DNA of 64,000 bases from assembly GCA_030248215.1 (NCBI GenBank), contig JASANG010000148.1:53510-117509 (forward strand), in the 5' to 3' direction. The notes under the pieces were generated by a model. The model worked only from the letters and a program-made list of their open reading frames with translations. It made no database searches and was not told where the DNA came from. Each line of letters starts with the position of its first letter. Positions within the stretch are counted from its first letter, which is position 1. Made by a program: the position numbers and the translations under genes. This document shows positions 1 to 11,700 of the stretch, piece after piece. The DNA comes from Enoplolaimus lenunculus (taxonomy: Eukaryota; Nematoda; Enoplea; Enoplida; Thoracostomopsidae).

Positions 1-736
1 TTATCTGGAATATGGAAACATTAACATGAATTCACGACAAGCATCGATGAAGACTCTTAGACAAAAGTATGTAACGACCCTGTTTTGGAGTCGTGTCAGA
101 AATGTAAACCGTTTTCCCGTTTCAAAAAAGCGTTTATATTGATGCTAAAATAGCGTTTTGATAAACGTTAAAAGCCTTTGTATGATATTAAAATAGCGTT
201 TTGATATAGCGCTTCGTCTTATTGTCCCACACAAACAGCGTTGTGATGATGCTGTTTGAAACACGAAAAACGTTTAAAATAGCGTTTTACTTTTAACACG
301 ATTCCATAACGTCGTACACGTGTTTTACGGATACCCAACTTCATTTTTGGGAGTTCCTATGCCTTGTCCACCGCAGGCTAATCTTTGAAAGGTTGGCATT
401 TTATAGAATTGTCAGAAATTCAGCGCCCCCGTCGGAGACGTGCGATTATAAATTAAAAATACATTGCCACCGATTGAAACTGACAAACCTTTCAACAACA
501 TCTATCGCTAGAACACACCAGTGCTTAGGGTTGCTCACGTCCAAAAACCATACACTCTGAGACGTTTAGCAATTTTGAATCAAGGATTTTTTGCAAAGGG
601 ATCTGAAGGCTTTCTTGCCCTTCGTGCTCTTGAGCTAATACTGAGGTTAACCATTCGAGTTCTGTTTAAGACTGTCTGAAGGTTTGCCGACGGTTTGTGT
701 TGACTATTCCGGATTAGTACACGTACAAGGATAATA
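1..736. other. Left flank, no gene seen
   Basis: AT-rich sequence with short internal repetitions (AATAGCGTTTTGATA near 150-210). No convincing coding region. Confidence 0.5.
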
Positions 737-775
737 GGGTCAGTTTAAGTTTTAGACTAATTTTTTTTGCTTAGG

Positions 776-846
776 CTTTGGCTTAGGCTTAGGAATAAGC
801 TCATCCATACGCTTAGGCTTAGGCTTAGGCTTAGGCTTAGGAATAT
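776..846 (+). repeat. Telomere-like (TTAGGC)n, left array
   Basis: Several tandem CTTAGG units in two blocks separated by a degenerate spacer. TTAGGC is the nematode telomere unit; here it is interstitial. Confidence 0.75.
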
Positions 847-1489
847 GCTTATACTACTGTTCCGGCCCTGTTCCATACATGGGCCAGGAAAACGATCGGA
901 AGGCATACGCCAATTTAATAATGAATTCCAAGGCGAAATTTCAGTATTGTTTCTATGCGATGCAGTGACAAAATTACGCTTCACCAGACCCACCATGCTG
1001 ATCACCGTGGGTCCCATTGTCCAATATGAACCGTCTAGGCCACATATGTCTAGGTCCTGTTACGGCTCCTAGAGCCTTCAGTACGTTGTACGAACTCCCT
1101 GTTTTAAGAGGTTCGTTTAGTACAATAATAGTACCGGATATAGTGAGCGAAGTGATCGAAAAACTAGACGCATATTTTAAACTGACTCAAACAATTGATT
1201 CTTCCATGAGTATCAGTGTGACATAAAATTTTTCAGCAAAGTTTTCAAATGCATTAGGGGACCATAGTCCGACTGCCCCCCCACCTTTCGCTACGTCTCA
1301 GATATTCAGCTTTAATGAAACTTTTCCCAGATATGTAGGAGAACGATATTAAAAAAAATTTGAAATTTCTATCCCAGTGGATGAACTATAGTGAGAATTA
1401 ACAGATTTTGAGTGCGTTTCTTTATTATTAATTTAGTCAATGTATAGAACAGGGGCGGCGGAACAGTATTATAACCTTATTCTTTAACC

Positions 1490-1573
1490 TAAGCCCAAGC
1501 TTAAGCCTAAGCCTAAGCCTAAGCGTTAGGATAAGCCTATTCCTAAGCTTAAGCCTAAGCCTAAGCCTAAGCA
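1490..1573 (-). repeat. Telomere-like (TTAGGC)n, right array, inverted
   Basis: CCTAAG units in two blocks, facing the left array. Confidence 0.75.
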
Positions 1574-2403
1574 AAAAAGTTAGTCTAAACCTTAAACTGA
1601 CTCTGTTTACAACCCCGCCGGAAAACGATTCGGCCCTGTTCTATACATGGGCCATAACTTTTAAGCACTATGCCGTATAATCGGGTAAACCTTTGGCAGA
1701 AAATTTGAAGTAACCCGCATGATTTATCAAAAAATGTTTTTGTCATAAAATCCGCAGATAAAAAACGTTTTTAGTTTTCTACAACAACCGTAGTAATCTG
1801 GTACCCCTTTGTGATACAGAAATCATTTTGATAGTGTCGAAATTGTGTGAATAAAATATTAAACAAACTATTAAAACCGTTGCAGTCAGATGTGTTCTCA
1901 GACCCAATCGAAACAACCAAAACCGTTACTGGGACTACAAAGATATTTCTAGCGGACGTACTGATATAAATCGGAGAAATTTATGAAAACGTTTCGCTGT
2001 AGCAAAACTTGTACAACCATGGACAAAGAAATGTTTTTAAAGTTAGCAAGACACATTCGAACCCCGTTTAGTGCGCAGTTTGATATCATCTAAAATATGC
2101 CTATAATTGTTTTTTGGCTTAAAACCTATATGCATAATAGAAAAACGTAGGCTTTAAGGCGTTGCTGTGTTTACAGAGATTAAAAGTGATTGCATCTAAT
2201 AAGAGATTTACTTTTATATATGCGTGCTCGACATTATCTCGCGTACTAGAAATTTACACTGGCCAGCCTTAGGAAAACACTTTTTTCAACGCTTAGGCTT
2301 GGGCTTAGGAATATGCTTAATTTATACTGTTACGGAGTTTAAACCTTAAGCTTACGCTACTGCAGTCCCGCAGAAAATCGTTCCGCACCTGATCTTTACA
2401 AGG

Positions 2404-2726
2404 AGCCCACAAATGTCAATTATCCCTAATTGTAGTGCATAAATACCTCCTGGACCAAATAAAATAGAGTTCGAAACTTTAAAGCGTACTTAAGTTTCGA
2501 AAGCACATTTCGAGAAGTAGGTATAACTTTGCATTATTGCTCAAATATTTGATACAAGACAAACAAACGTTTAACTCAACGGATAGTTGCAATACCGGAT
2601 ATATAACGAAGGGCGGCCGTGAGCGGGTTAAAACTAGCAACAGTCCGAAACCGAATAACGGGACGCTCCGGAGAGGAAAAATAAATATCAGTCCACCCTT
2701 CCCTCTTCGTATTCGGGTCACTACAG
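2404..2726 (+). mobile_element. TA-MITE family, copy 1 (left-truncated)
   Basis: Shares internal sequence with the 61638-62038 element and keeps the right terminal repeat CGGGTCACTACAG followed by TA. Confidence 0.65.
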
Positions 2727-3169
2727 TACGCAGACTTTTTTACCTGAGTCCGCCAGTGGATTTCATGAAAAATTTGATTGGTTTGTCGTCGCTCGTTTCG
2801 ATTCCAAGGTTTCTTTTACTATACCCGGTGCTTCCGTGTGAAACTTGTCGACTTTAAAAATTTTTGGTTGGGAAATTGATCACACAAAGTTTATGCGTTC
2901 ATTTAAAAAAAGGTTTGATCGAACCTCCGTAAAATTGACCCCCTCATCGACGGATAAATGTAAGCTGCAAACTGCAAGCCCAGTTTGCGCTCGACATACT
3001 ATACCACCCGTACAGATGGTAGCATTATGTTGCAAAAAAAGTGTAGTGAGCTAAGTGTGTTTGTTAGCGAACAACAATTTCTTGACAAGCAGCCAGTTGG
3101 TTCGCTGTTGTTTTAAACTTATGCATGTTTCTGAAGCTATTAATTAATAGGAACAAAACTTTCATTTGG

Positions 3170-3395
3170 AGTTTGTTTGTTTGTTTGCTTGCTTGCTTAT
3201 TTGTTTGTTTGGTTGTTTGTTTCTTTGTTTGTTTCTTTGTTAGTTTGGTTGTTTGTTTGTTTCTTTGTTTGTTTGTTTATTTGTTTGTTTATTTGTTTGT
3301 TTGATTGGTTAGTTGTTTGTTTAGTTGCTTGGTTGTTTGGCTGTTTGTTTGTTTCTTTGTTTGTTTGTTTGTTTCTTCGTTTGTTGGTTTGTTTG
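3170..3395. repeat. (GTTT)n microsatellite
   Basis: About 225 bp of GTTT units with interspersed CTTT, GATT and GGTT variants. Open frames on both strands here are artefacts of the repeat. Confidence 0.9.
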
Positions 3396-4680
3396 GTAGA
3401 ATGTGTGCAAAATGTATATCCGGACAATCAAGAGTCGCAACAGACGTAAAGTAGTGAAAGAAACCAGGCACCTTTCAAAACTGACCATGACAGATTTTGA
3501 ACTTGTAAATAATGTGGGGCCCACAAACTGGGGCACTTTGACCCGGCTTCTAATTTTTGCCCTTAATACTTGAGGAAATCTGAGGTAGATATATTTTGCG
3601 TAGAAATCTGAGCAAAAATTTCCTATGATTTTAAACAGTTTTTTTGCAATATTTTAATGCAATAGATGCGTCAACTAGTATATTATATACGCTGCAAAGT
3701 ACAACCAAAGGTCTATCACCGGCTTAAACTCCGGCAAAAATCGATCTCCAGCTCCGGTTCTGACAAAAATTTTGCCGGAAGTTTCCGGCAACAATTTCGG
3801 TAGGTAATTTTTTGGCATCGTTCAACAACTGATTTTTTTCAATGAGTTTGGTTACAATTTTTGGGCAATTTTAAAAACGTTATCTGTCGATATTTCTCTA
3901 AGGCAGTTTAAATTTAATTTTTAACAACGTTTCACATGTTGTGGTTAAATTTTGCTAATTTCATATTTTATAACCCCATTTTGTCCCACAGTCCCACTTG
4001 ATGCTCAGGTTCTGGCTCCAGTAAAAGTAGTTGGCCGTCAACTTTGGTTCAGGATCCGGTCAGTTGAGTGTCGGTAGTACTATATAAGGTGTGTTACGGA
4101 ACTTGAAAAACATAAAAAATGATTAATTCTTGCTTTCGAATTTGTTAGATTGTCCCAAACGGTGTTTCTAACATATTTTGTATAGAAACGCAACATTTTG
4201 TGCTCCGAAAATCGGCCAATGAAATCCAGAAACAAAAGTTTGATTTCGGCGGCCGCGGTTGGTCTTAAGGGCCACAGTTAGCACATGGTGAACGTAGTCT
4301 CGGGAGCACCCATTCTGGCCTCTCCCTTGGCTACTTCCCTGATTTCAGCAAACAATACAGCTAATTTCTTCAAACGTTAAAACGAGAAATTACACGAGGG
4401 CGCCGTACCCAATGAAAATATATTTCCGTATATTTCCGGAACTGCATTTCCTGAAAAAAGCTAAACATAAGTGACATACGCTTGCTATTTTGAATAATGA
4501 GTAATTGAACGTTAATTATTGCTAATGCATGTTGTGGAGCACGAGTTAACTGCATGCACCAGGAAATGTCAAACATCATACGTTCAAAGAATGTTTCGCT
4601 GAGAAGGTTTGCAATTTGTCCTCTTAAATACTGTTGTATTCTGAACAGTAAGCAAAAGCTGTGTTTATTTGATAGCGGTA

Positions 4681-5125
4681 CTGTAGTGACCCGAATAAGA
4701 GGTGGGGACTGATATTTATTTGGCCTCTCCAGAGGGTACCCCTCTTGTTATTCGGTTACGTACTGTTATTTATTTTTAACCCAAGCTCCCCCGCCCTTCG
4801 TTACTGATATATATCCGGTACTGCAATTATCTGTTGAATTAAACGTTTATTTTTCTTGTGTCAATATCTTGAGCGACAATACAAGGTTATACTTAGGAAT
4901 CTACTTTCAAAATTTAAGTACTTTTTGAAGTTTCGAACTCAAATTATTTGGTCCTGGAGTAATTTATACGCTACAATTAGGGTTAATTGACATTTATGGA
5001 CTATAATTAGGGTTTAGGGCTCTATCCGCTTGCAGACTCTTATTAAGGATACGGACTCCAATTGATTCGGACTCAAAATGGGACCCCCTCTTATTACTCC
5101 TCCCCTCTTATTCGGGTCAATACAG
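4681..5125 (+). mobile_element. TA-MITE family, copy 2 (full length, 445 bp)
   Basis: Left end CTGTAGTGACCCGAATAAG, right end CTTATTCGGGTCAATACAG, inverted with one mismatch. TA on the left; CA on the right. No coding capacity. Confidence 0.75.
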
Positions 5126-5628
5126 CACACATTTCAAATTGAAGTTGTCTGTACTACTATTTGAAAATTAGAAGTAAAAAGTTTATGACAAAGTAATTCT
5201 AAAAGTGAGGTCAAGGTTTTATTTAAGTTTTTAACTTTGACTTGAAGTCCGGAGGTTTTCAAAAAACACTTTTATTCTAACAAATAACATATAAAATGAA
5301 TCTTTGCCGAATTTATACTAATTTTGAGATATGTGGTAAGCAGGGTGTAACTGGAATTATAAAATACCGGAACCGGAACCGGACTGTGGGATAGCCGGGA
5401 CGGCCTATATGAAAGCGGCATTTGCTACATCTGTTTGTGCATACGTGAAGATTATTAAAATTTGTTGTTGTAACTTTTGGTTTGGTAGCAAGATCGCTTA
5501 GTGGTTTGGCTTGGGGGGCGGGAGCCCCCATCCTGCTTAGGATGCACTATTGTTTTCCTTTTTCCGTATTTCCTGCCAAAATATATGGCTCCCTTATTTT
5601 TTCGTTTCCCAAAGAAAGTATATTGTTA

Positions 5629-5725
5629 CGCTGTCCCCGCTGCCCAGCTGTCCCCGCTGCCCAGCTGTCCCCGCTGCCCAGCTGTCCCCGCTGCCCAGTT
5701 GTCCCCACTGTCCAAACTGTCGCCG
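5629..5725. repeat. 17-bp minisatellite
   Basis: Four near-identical units of CTGTCCCCGCTGCCCAG, then degenerate units. Much more GC-rich than its surroundings. Confidence 0.85.
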
Positions 5726-5939
5726 GTGTCCCCGCTATAACCGCTGTCACAGCCGTTAATTGCTGGTAGACCTGTAAAACAGAAGATAATAATGTTGGCC
5801 AATGTATAGCACAGAATCTTCCAGCTTTCCACTGTGGAAAACTTAGCCAGGAGTGCAGCGCAGCCACTCGCGTATGACGGCCAAATTTTCCGCTGTTTTG
5901 GTAGAAAAATTAAGAAAATTTTAATGTCTAGATTTTACA

Positions 5940-6790
5940 CTGGGTTGGTAGAGAAAATCTGAAGCATAGGTTTTCGTTGGAAAACGGGAAAAGTGGAATA
6001 TTCTAATGCCTAGATTTTTGCCTTTGTCTGGTAGGGAAAATCTGAAGCAAAGGTTTTGGTTGAAAAACGGGAAATTGAAAAAGTTGAAAATTCAAGCGTA
6101 GGGCATATGTTTTGGTTGGAAAACGGGAAAAGTGGAAAATTTTAATGCCTAAATTTTTGCCCTGGTTTGGTAGGGAAAATCTAAAGCATAGGTTTTGGTT
6201 GAAAAACGGGAAAAGTGGAAAAGTTGAAATTTCAAGCGTAGGGCATAGGTTTTGGTTGGAAAACGGGAAAAGTTGAAAGTTTTAATACCTAGATGTTCTC
6301 TTCGTTGGGAGGAAAAATTTGAAGCAAAGGTTTTGGTTGGAAAACGGAAAAATTTAAACGCTTAGATTTACCCTGGGTTGGTAGGAAAAATCTAAAGCAC
6401 AGGTTTGGTTTGGAAAACGGGAACAGTGGAAAATTAAAACGCCTAGATTTTTTCTATTAAGCTTTTAAAATTTCCACTTTTTCCGTTTTCCAAACAAACT
6501 TTACGCTACAGATTTCCCTACAAACCAAGAGAAAATCTAGGCTTTTAAATTTTTCACTTTTCCCGTTTTCCAACCAAAACCTGCGCTTCAGATTTTCCCT
6601 GCCAACTCGGGAAAAATCTAAGCTATAAAAATTGCCACTTTTCTATTTTCCAAACAAACTTTACACTACACATTTTCCCTACTGAACCAGGGAATACCCA
6701 GGCTTATGAATTTTTCACTTTTCCACAGCAAAACCTATGCCTGTGAGTTTTCCTACCAACCAGTGGAAAATCAGGTCGTCATACAGGAGT
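5940..6790. repeat. Fold-back array of about 110-bp units
   Basis: Units with GGTTGGAAAACGGGAAAAG and TAGGGAAAATCT lie in one orientation up to about 6455, then in the opposite orientation (CTTTTCCCGTTTTCCAACC) up to about 6790. The two halves would pair as a long hairpin. Confidence 0.75.
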
Positions 6791-7654
6791 GGTTGCGCTG
6801 TACTCCTGGCCCAAAGTTTTTTACCCTGGAAAACGGGAAGCCCCTGTTCTATACATGGGCCATAATGTTGAAGCAAGTAAATGCCTGATGTATAACATTC
6901 CGCAATGAACCTATAAATTTCATAGTTTACGCACCGCATTATTACCAGATAATCTGAAAACACACGAGAAATCTGTGAAGAAAGACAAAAAACAATGAAG
7001 AAAGAATTAGAAATAATTTATTTTGAAAATTTTGTTCGGTGATGACCAAAAGTTGACCGGGGCCGTGACTTCTCATGGCCGGTCTCCGCCAAACCCTGGC
7101 TTGGGCTATAAGCTTCTATTTATGCTTAGGCTTAGACTGAGTTTAGAGATCCATTTTATGCTAAAGTTTAGGCTTTAGTCTTAGGATAAGAGATAAGCTG
7201 CTGAGACATATTCTGTTTACGCCCTTTGAATAACGCTCGTCATCTGTTTATGGATTCCCAGCGTAAATCGTAACTCAATAAAAATTGTGAGCGTACGCGG
7301 TCACATGCAAACATTTCAGTGACAGCAAAAACATGTAAGAGTAAGTCAATCAGTTTGATTTTACTTGGCATAAATATGAATGAGTGTATAAATATTTTGA
7401 AGTTTTCTAAAAATAATATTAGGCAAGTTGAAATATCGGAGCCAGAATGTGATGACGATTTCGTGCACCCTGCTGAGCAGATCAGTATTCAAACACAACT
7501 ATAAATATTTTGTTTTTTATGCAACAGAAGTATTAACCCCTTCTCACATTGAGTTGCCTATAGGCAATTCAGCGCAGTGTATATACGTTAAATAATATAT
7601 GTCGCACCGTGTTTAACAATTGCAACACGTATACATACATAGTACTAAATCACC

Positions 7655-7795
7655 ACAAGACGTGAAAGCCCCCTCGGGCTCGAGCGTCAAGCTCGTATAG
7701 CTGAGTGGTGATGGTATACGCCTCCCACTCCAGTCACTGGAGTTCGAATCCTAGCTAAAAGTAGGTCTCAGGGGAAATAAAAAATATTCATGTGA
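7655..7795 (+). repeat. tRNA-like SINE, copy 1
   Basis: Has an A-box-like TAGCTGAGTGGTG (7698-7710) and a B-box GAGTTCGAATCCT (7740-7752), but the arms do not form a good acceptor stem. The 26410-26545 copy shares sequence upstream of the A box too, so this is a dispersed element rather than a tRNA gene. Confidence 0.55.
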
Positions 7796-7919
7796 GAAAG
7801 GGTTAATTTCACTAGCTGTATTTCGAATATTCATATAATAAACAGAAAACACTTAGCTAATAGGCAGACAAATAAGTGCTTAAAGTTCGTAGAATATGCA
7901 CATCGAGGTTTGCAAGTTA

Positions 7920-8303
7920 CTAACTAATTGCGCTTAATACCGTCAATTTATTGACATATGGCAGTTGCTGTCGAAATAAACTCTGTAAATTAAATATGAA
8001 ATTTAGCGGCATGAAGAAAAACTCCGCAAGCCAAACGAGTGCCAGGCCAAACGCAATTTTAGCGGTAAATCTTACGTAATACAAAATTTGGTTTTGTGTC
8101 ACGCCAGTGGGAATATGATCTCCAGTTACGAGTGTCCATTCTTGGTTTTGTGAGATGAAGCCCAAATGTAAGATAACTGTGAACATGTTAGACATGTTTG
8201 TCTTTAAAGTGCAAGTGTTCTGATGCATTTGCATCCTGACAATGCCGTGGACAGAGTCAAATGGCGTCAGAAATCCAAAAGAGCCGATCCCAACAAGGGA
8301 CAA
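7920..8303 (-). CDS. Hypothetical 127-residue membrane ORF, divergent to the PHD-SET gene
   Basis: Open frame with one clear hydrophobic span (FTAKIAFGLALVWLAEFFFMPL) near the C-terminus and no low complexity. It starts 240 bp upstream of the PHD-SET start codon on the other strand. I do not recognise it. It may be an exon of a spliced divergent gene (possible acceptor ATGCATCAG inside) or chance. Confidence 0.25.
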   Translation of the reverse strand: MSLVGIGSFGFLTPFDSVHGIVRMQMHQNTCTLKTNMSNMFTVILHLGFISQNQEWTLVTGDHIPTGVTQNQILYYVRFTAKIAFGLALVWLAEFFFMPLNFIFNLQSLFRQQLPYVNKLTVLSAIS

Positions 8304-8541
8304 AGGCCGAAGAAGAAGAAGAAGAAGAATATATAAATAATATCCAGCTTAAGCATTTTTGTGGATTTAGGCATTTTTTGAAATTCCGACGTACTCTTTT
8401 AATTATGAGGCTATATAAACTCTTGATTTGTTTGCATATAAGTATAATTCGTCGTCCACCCCGGTATGTATATGTTTATACAGTTATGTTCCAGGTATTC
8501 AGTTCAGGTTAACATATGTATAGAACGTATTAAATAGTGAA

Positions 8542-8733
8542 ATGAATTCTTTTGGTTCGTTGAACATTTTAAATTCGCCGAGTGATAATTCGTACCAATG
8601 TACAACATCATTGATTAGAACAGAAACTGCAGAAACTTCAGCAGCATCGAAAACCCCGGTTTCTACAATGGTGCAAATGATTATTGAAGACACGAAAAAT
8701 AATGAAAAGTTTTATTATGGGCTGCCGTACCCG
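8542..8733 (+). CDS. KMT2E/SETD5: KMT2E/SETD5-like exon 1 (start codon)
   Basis: Residues 1-64, from ATG to GLPYP; donor GTGCGT follows and the phase is 0. GLPYP immediately precedes DHNYG after splicing, matching GLPYADHNYG in vertebrate KMT2E/SETD5, so this is the true N-terminus. The segment is Ser/Thr-rich and otherwise featureless. Confidence 0.85.
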
Positions 8734-11700
8734 GTGCGTTGAAAAACGTATTTTATCCAATTTGAATGCTTGAAATGATTATATACATACTTACTTACAC
8801 GTACCTGGTTGAGTACTGAGATCGTTTTGTTTCGGGTTTTTTACATTCGATTGCACAGGGAGTGATATATGCATTTGGTTTTTGCATGCTGATCAAGTAT
8901 AGTGTATGGTTTAACCTACTACCGTTATTATGGTATGCCAATTCACAAAAGTTATCTGTGTTTTTGACCATTTTGATTATTATGTATTCATTCGTGTAGC
9001 AAATTCCACATTTTAGGACCACAATTATGGAATGACGTATCCATCAACAAGTGCAGATGAGCCCCCAAGTAAGAGTTTTATCTTATCTGAATTTGTGCGC
9101 CTGTATGGTGGTAGCCAGGCGAGTACGAACGCAGGATTTGATTTTGTAGGGTTGTACAAATTTTCGTAAAATATGTCATGATTTCAGCCCCTGTACGTGC
9201 AAGTTGAGTACGCACAAGCTGTATATACCAAAATTGGCGTGTGTGACATCTTCTTACTATGGTGTAGGTATCGCGTCACACGACATTTTGTTTATATTCC
9301 AATGTTGTGAAGTTAGTGTTATTAATGCATTTGTTATTTGCCATATCGCATCACACGACATTTTGCACATGGTAATGTAATAAACTTGCTGTGCTGCGTT
9401 CGGATTCTGACTGAATATATTTCACTATCCGGTTGCGGCTTCGATTTTTTGTATCTGGTCGCATCCTAGTATGTGATAATCTGCTTATTAATATGCTTGC
9501 TTGCGTGAATTCATCTTCAGGTCCTTCGTCGGACGACGAGGTTGAAGAAATACAACAGGCAAATACATCTCAAAGGAAACCTCATGAGGTATGTCAGTGT
9601 TGTGCGGTGCACAAGAGTCCAGTTCTTCAAAGTTTAACTGTTGTAATAATTTACAGTCTGGACGTGTTAACAAACAACTATGTGTAACTGATTAGACATA
9701 ATTATTTTGCCTAATTAGTTTTTGACTGCGTTTTTAGGGATTCCCGATTATTCATGATCTCACTGCGTATCTTGAAGCAATTGAACGCAGCAGCATTAGT
9801 GATTTGACGTTTTCACCAGTCAAAACGTACCCAGACACTTTGCATCAGGAGCAACAAAATCTTCATCAACTGCAGCGGGCCTCTGCGTTTCACGGTAGGT
9901 TGGGCTAGGTTAGGGTTTCCTAGGATGTGTGGTTAATAGTTGATGTATCTACGTAGCGAAGGTAAGCGTATATATGTTATAAACTGCAAGCGTAGCGAAG
10001 TTTTAGGTTTTTGTTTTTGTGCCAAACCACGCGTTTTTTCAACGGTAATTTTTTTGGTACATGTTACACTGAACAGATATGGTATTTATCATGAAAACGT
10101 TGAAACAGTGTGTGTAGGTCTATGGAATTTTTGACATTGAATGAACGCTGAGGTTAATACTCGTATTTCTGCTAAAGGCAAACATCAATTTTTAACATTG
10201 TTGCTTAAAATAGTTAGCAAAGTTTGGAATGAACATTCACGTTTAATATGTGCATTTACTAGTAACCGGATCATATGTCTTATTGCTTTGCTATTTACGA
10301 TTTTAGGTCACACGCAATCATATGGCGTTGCATCGTCAACTAGTCAACAGCATCAGCACTACGCACAACAGCCTAATGTGATAACTGGTGACTCTGGAGG
10401 TAGTATTAGTGTTACGAAAACTGGTGGCACTGATCACAGTTCTGAATATCGTGGGCAACCGATTACTGTTTCGACTATAGGCGGCGGTCCTATAGGAGCA
10501 GGTGTAGCGTCGACAGGGGGTCAACATCAAAACTACTATGCAAACAGCTATAGCGCCGGGGCACAGCACAGCAATTATGCGATTTATGGACAGACGCAAC
10601 AAACAAACGCCGGCGGCCTACATGCAAACGGTATGATACGACAGCGTAGGGAAAGTGCAATCATTGCACAAGAAGTGACCAGCCCTGACAGTAGCGATTT
10701 GGCAAGGTAAGATCAAAAACCATGTTATGTTGAATTTTGATGTATACTATGCTGAATTCAATATAGAATATGAGCTAATAATCATAAATAATAGAAGTTT
10801 GAATCTGGTTGGTCAATGAAAATTTGTATTTTTGTTTAGTAGTGCCAAACGTTCTTCAACCGTAGTAGCATGGCCAGTCCAATAAGTTTAATGCACCACC
10901 CAGTAAGTGTTTCATCACATCTGCAGTAAAATTATGCACCGCGGCTTTAAATTTCAGCGTTGCACAGTTGTCCGCAGTTGCAAACTACGGCGCACCAGCA
11001 ACATTTGGTGGTTTCGGGGGAAGTGATACAATGCCATACTACAATAGCAGTAGTAATTCATCGCGGTATGCTGGTCACCAGCAGCCTCAGCAAAGACAGC
11101 GGGTTGATAACGGAACGTTTGGCGGTAACCATTATTATGACGGCCGCGATAGTTTTCCGCCACAGCCTGTGCAACCATCAGTAGCACTAGTGGCTAATCA
11201 GATGCCAGTGGGTAGGTTTCAAACAGGTTCGTTGACAGGATTTAGTGGAGGCCGTGAAATGCTGCCTCACGCGCCGCTTGCGACAGGTGTCAGAAAAGTT
11301 GGGGAAAATCATACCGCTGGTGAGTCGTTTCGTGGAAGTTATGAACAAATCTCGTATGATGGAACGACCGAGTTGACCATAGATCATGAATCAATGGCGC
11401 GAGGTAGAAATTCAGAGAGTGGAAGCGACACTGGCGCTATTGGAGCCAGGAAACGAGGCTCCGGTAGATCGGCGAGAGGCGTTGGGGGTGCCGGCTCACG
11501 CGGTCGAGGTTGGTATATTTTGATAGTTATTGTTTTTAAATCCGCAGCGAAGGGTTATACTCTAAATATAATTTTACGGATTTGTTTAATATCTAGTTGT
11601 TTATAAGGTGTTATACTCGTTTTCTAGCAGCGATAAGGCTTTATGTTTTTTCTTTTAGGAGGTCGTCGTGGTAGCTCTAATAGTACAAGCAATAACGTCG

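Larger units (their letters stand above)
737..1606. mobile_element. Inverted-repeat element carrying TTAGGC arrays
   Basis: Left arm: GGGTCAGTTTAAG, TTTAGACTAA, a T run, then TTAGGC repeats (776-846). Right arm (1490-1606) is its inverted counterpart: GCCTAA repeats, an A run, TTAGTCTAAACCTTAAACTG. Between the arms is a 69-codon open frame that I do not recognise. A non-autonomous transposon or telomere-derived element; no target duplication was located. Confidence 0.55.

Noticed and set aside
3177-3449. Open frames on both strands in the GTTT repeat
   Set aside because: Repetitive Phe/Cys/Leu/Val or Asn/Lys/Thr/Gln peptides are a consequence of the microsatellite.
5482-5867. Several overlapping frames on both strands at the 17-bp minisatellite
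   Set aside because: GC-rich repeats lack stops in all frames; no codon bias or homology.
7680-7760. Functional tRNA gene
   Set aside because: A- and B-box-like words are present, but acceptor and T stems do not pair well, and the sequence is repeated with its upstream flank at 26.4 kb.
10840-10900. Possible exon between exons 5 and 6 (TTTAG acceptor, GTAAGT donor)
   Set aside because: The frame set by exon 5 meets TAA inside it, while exon 5 joins exon 6 at 10958 perfectly in phase (AG/C).
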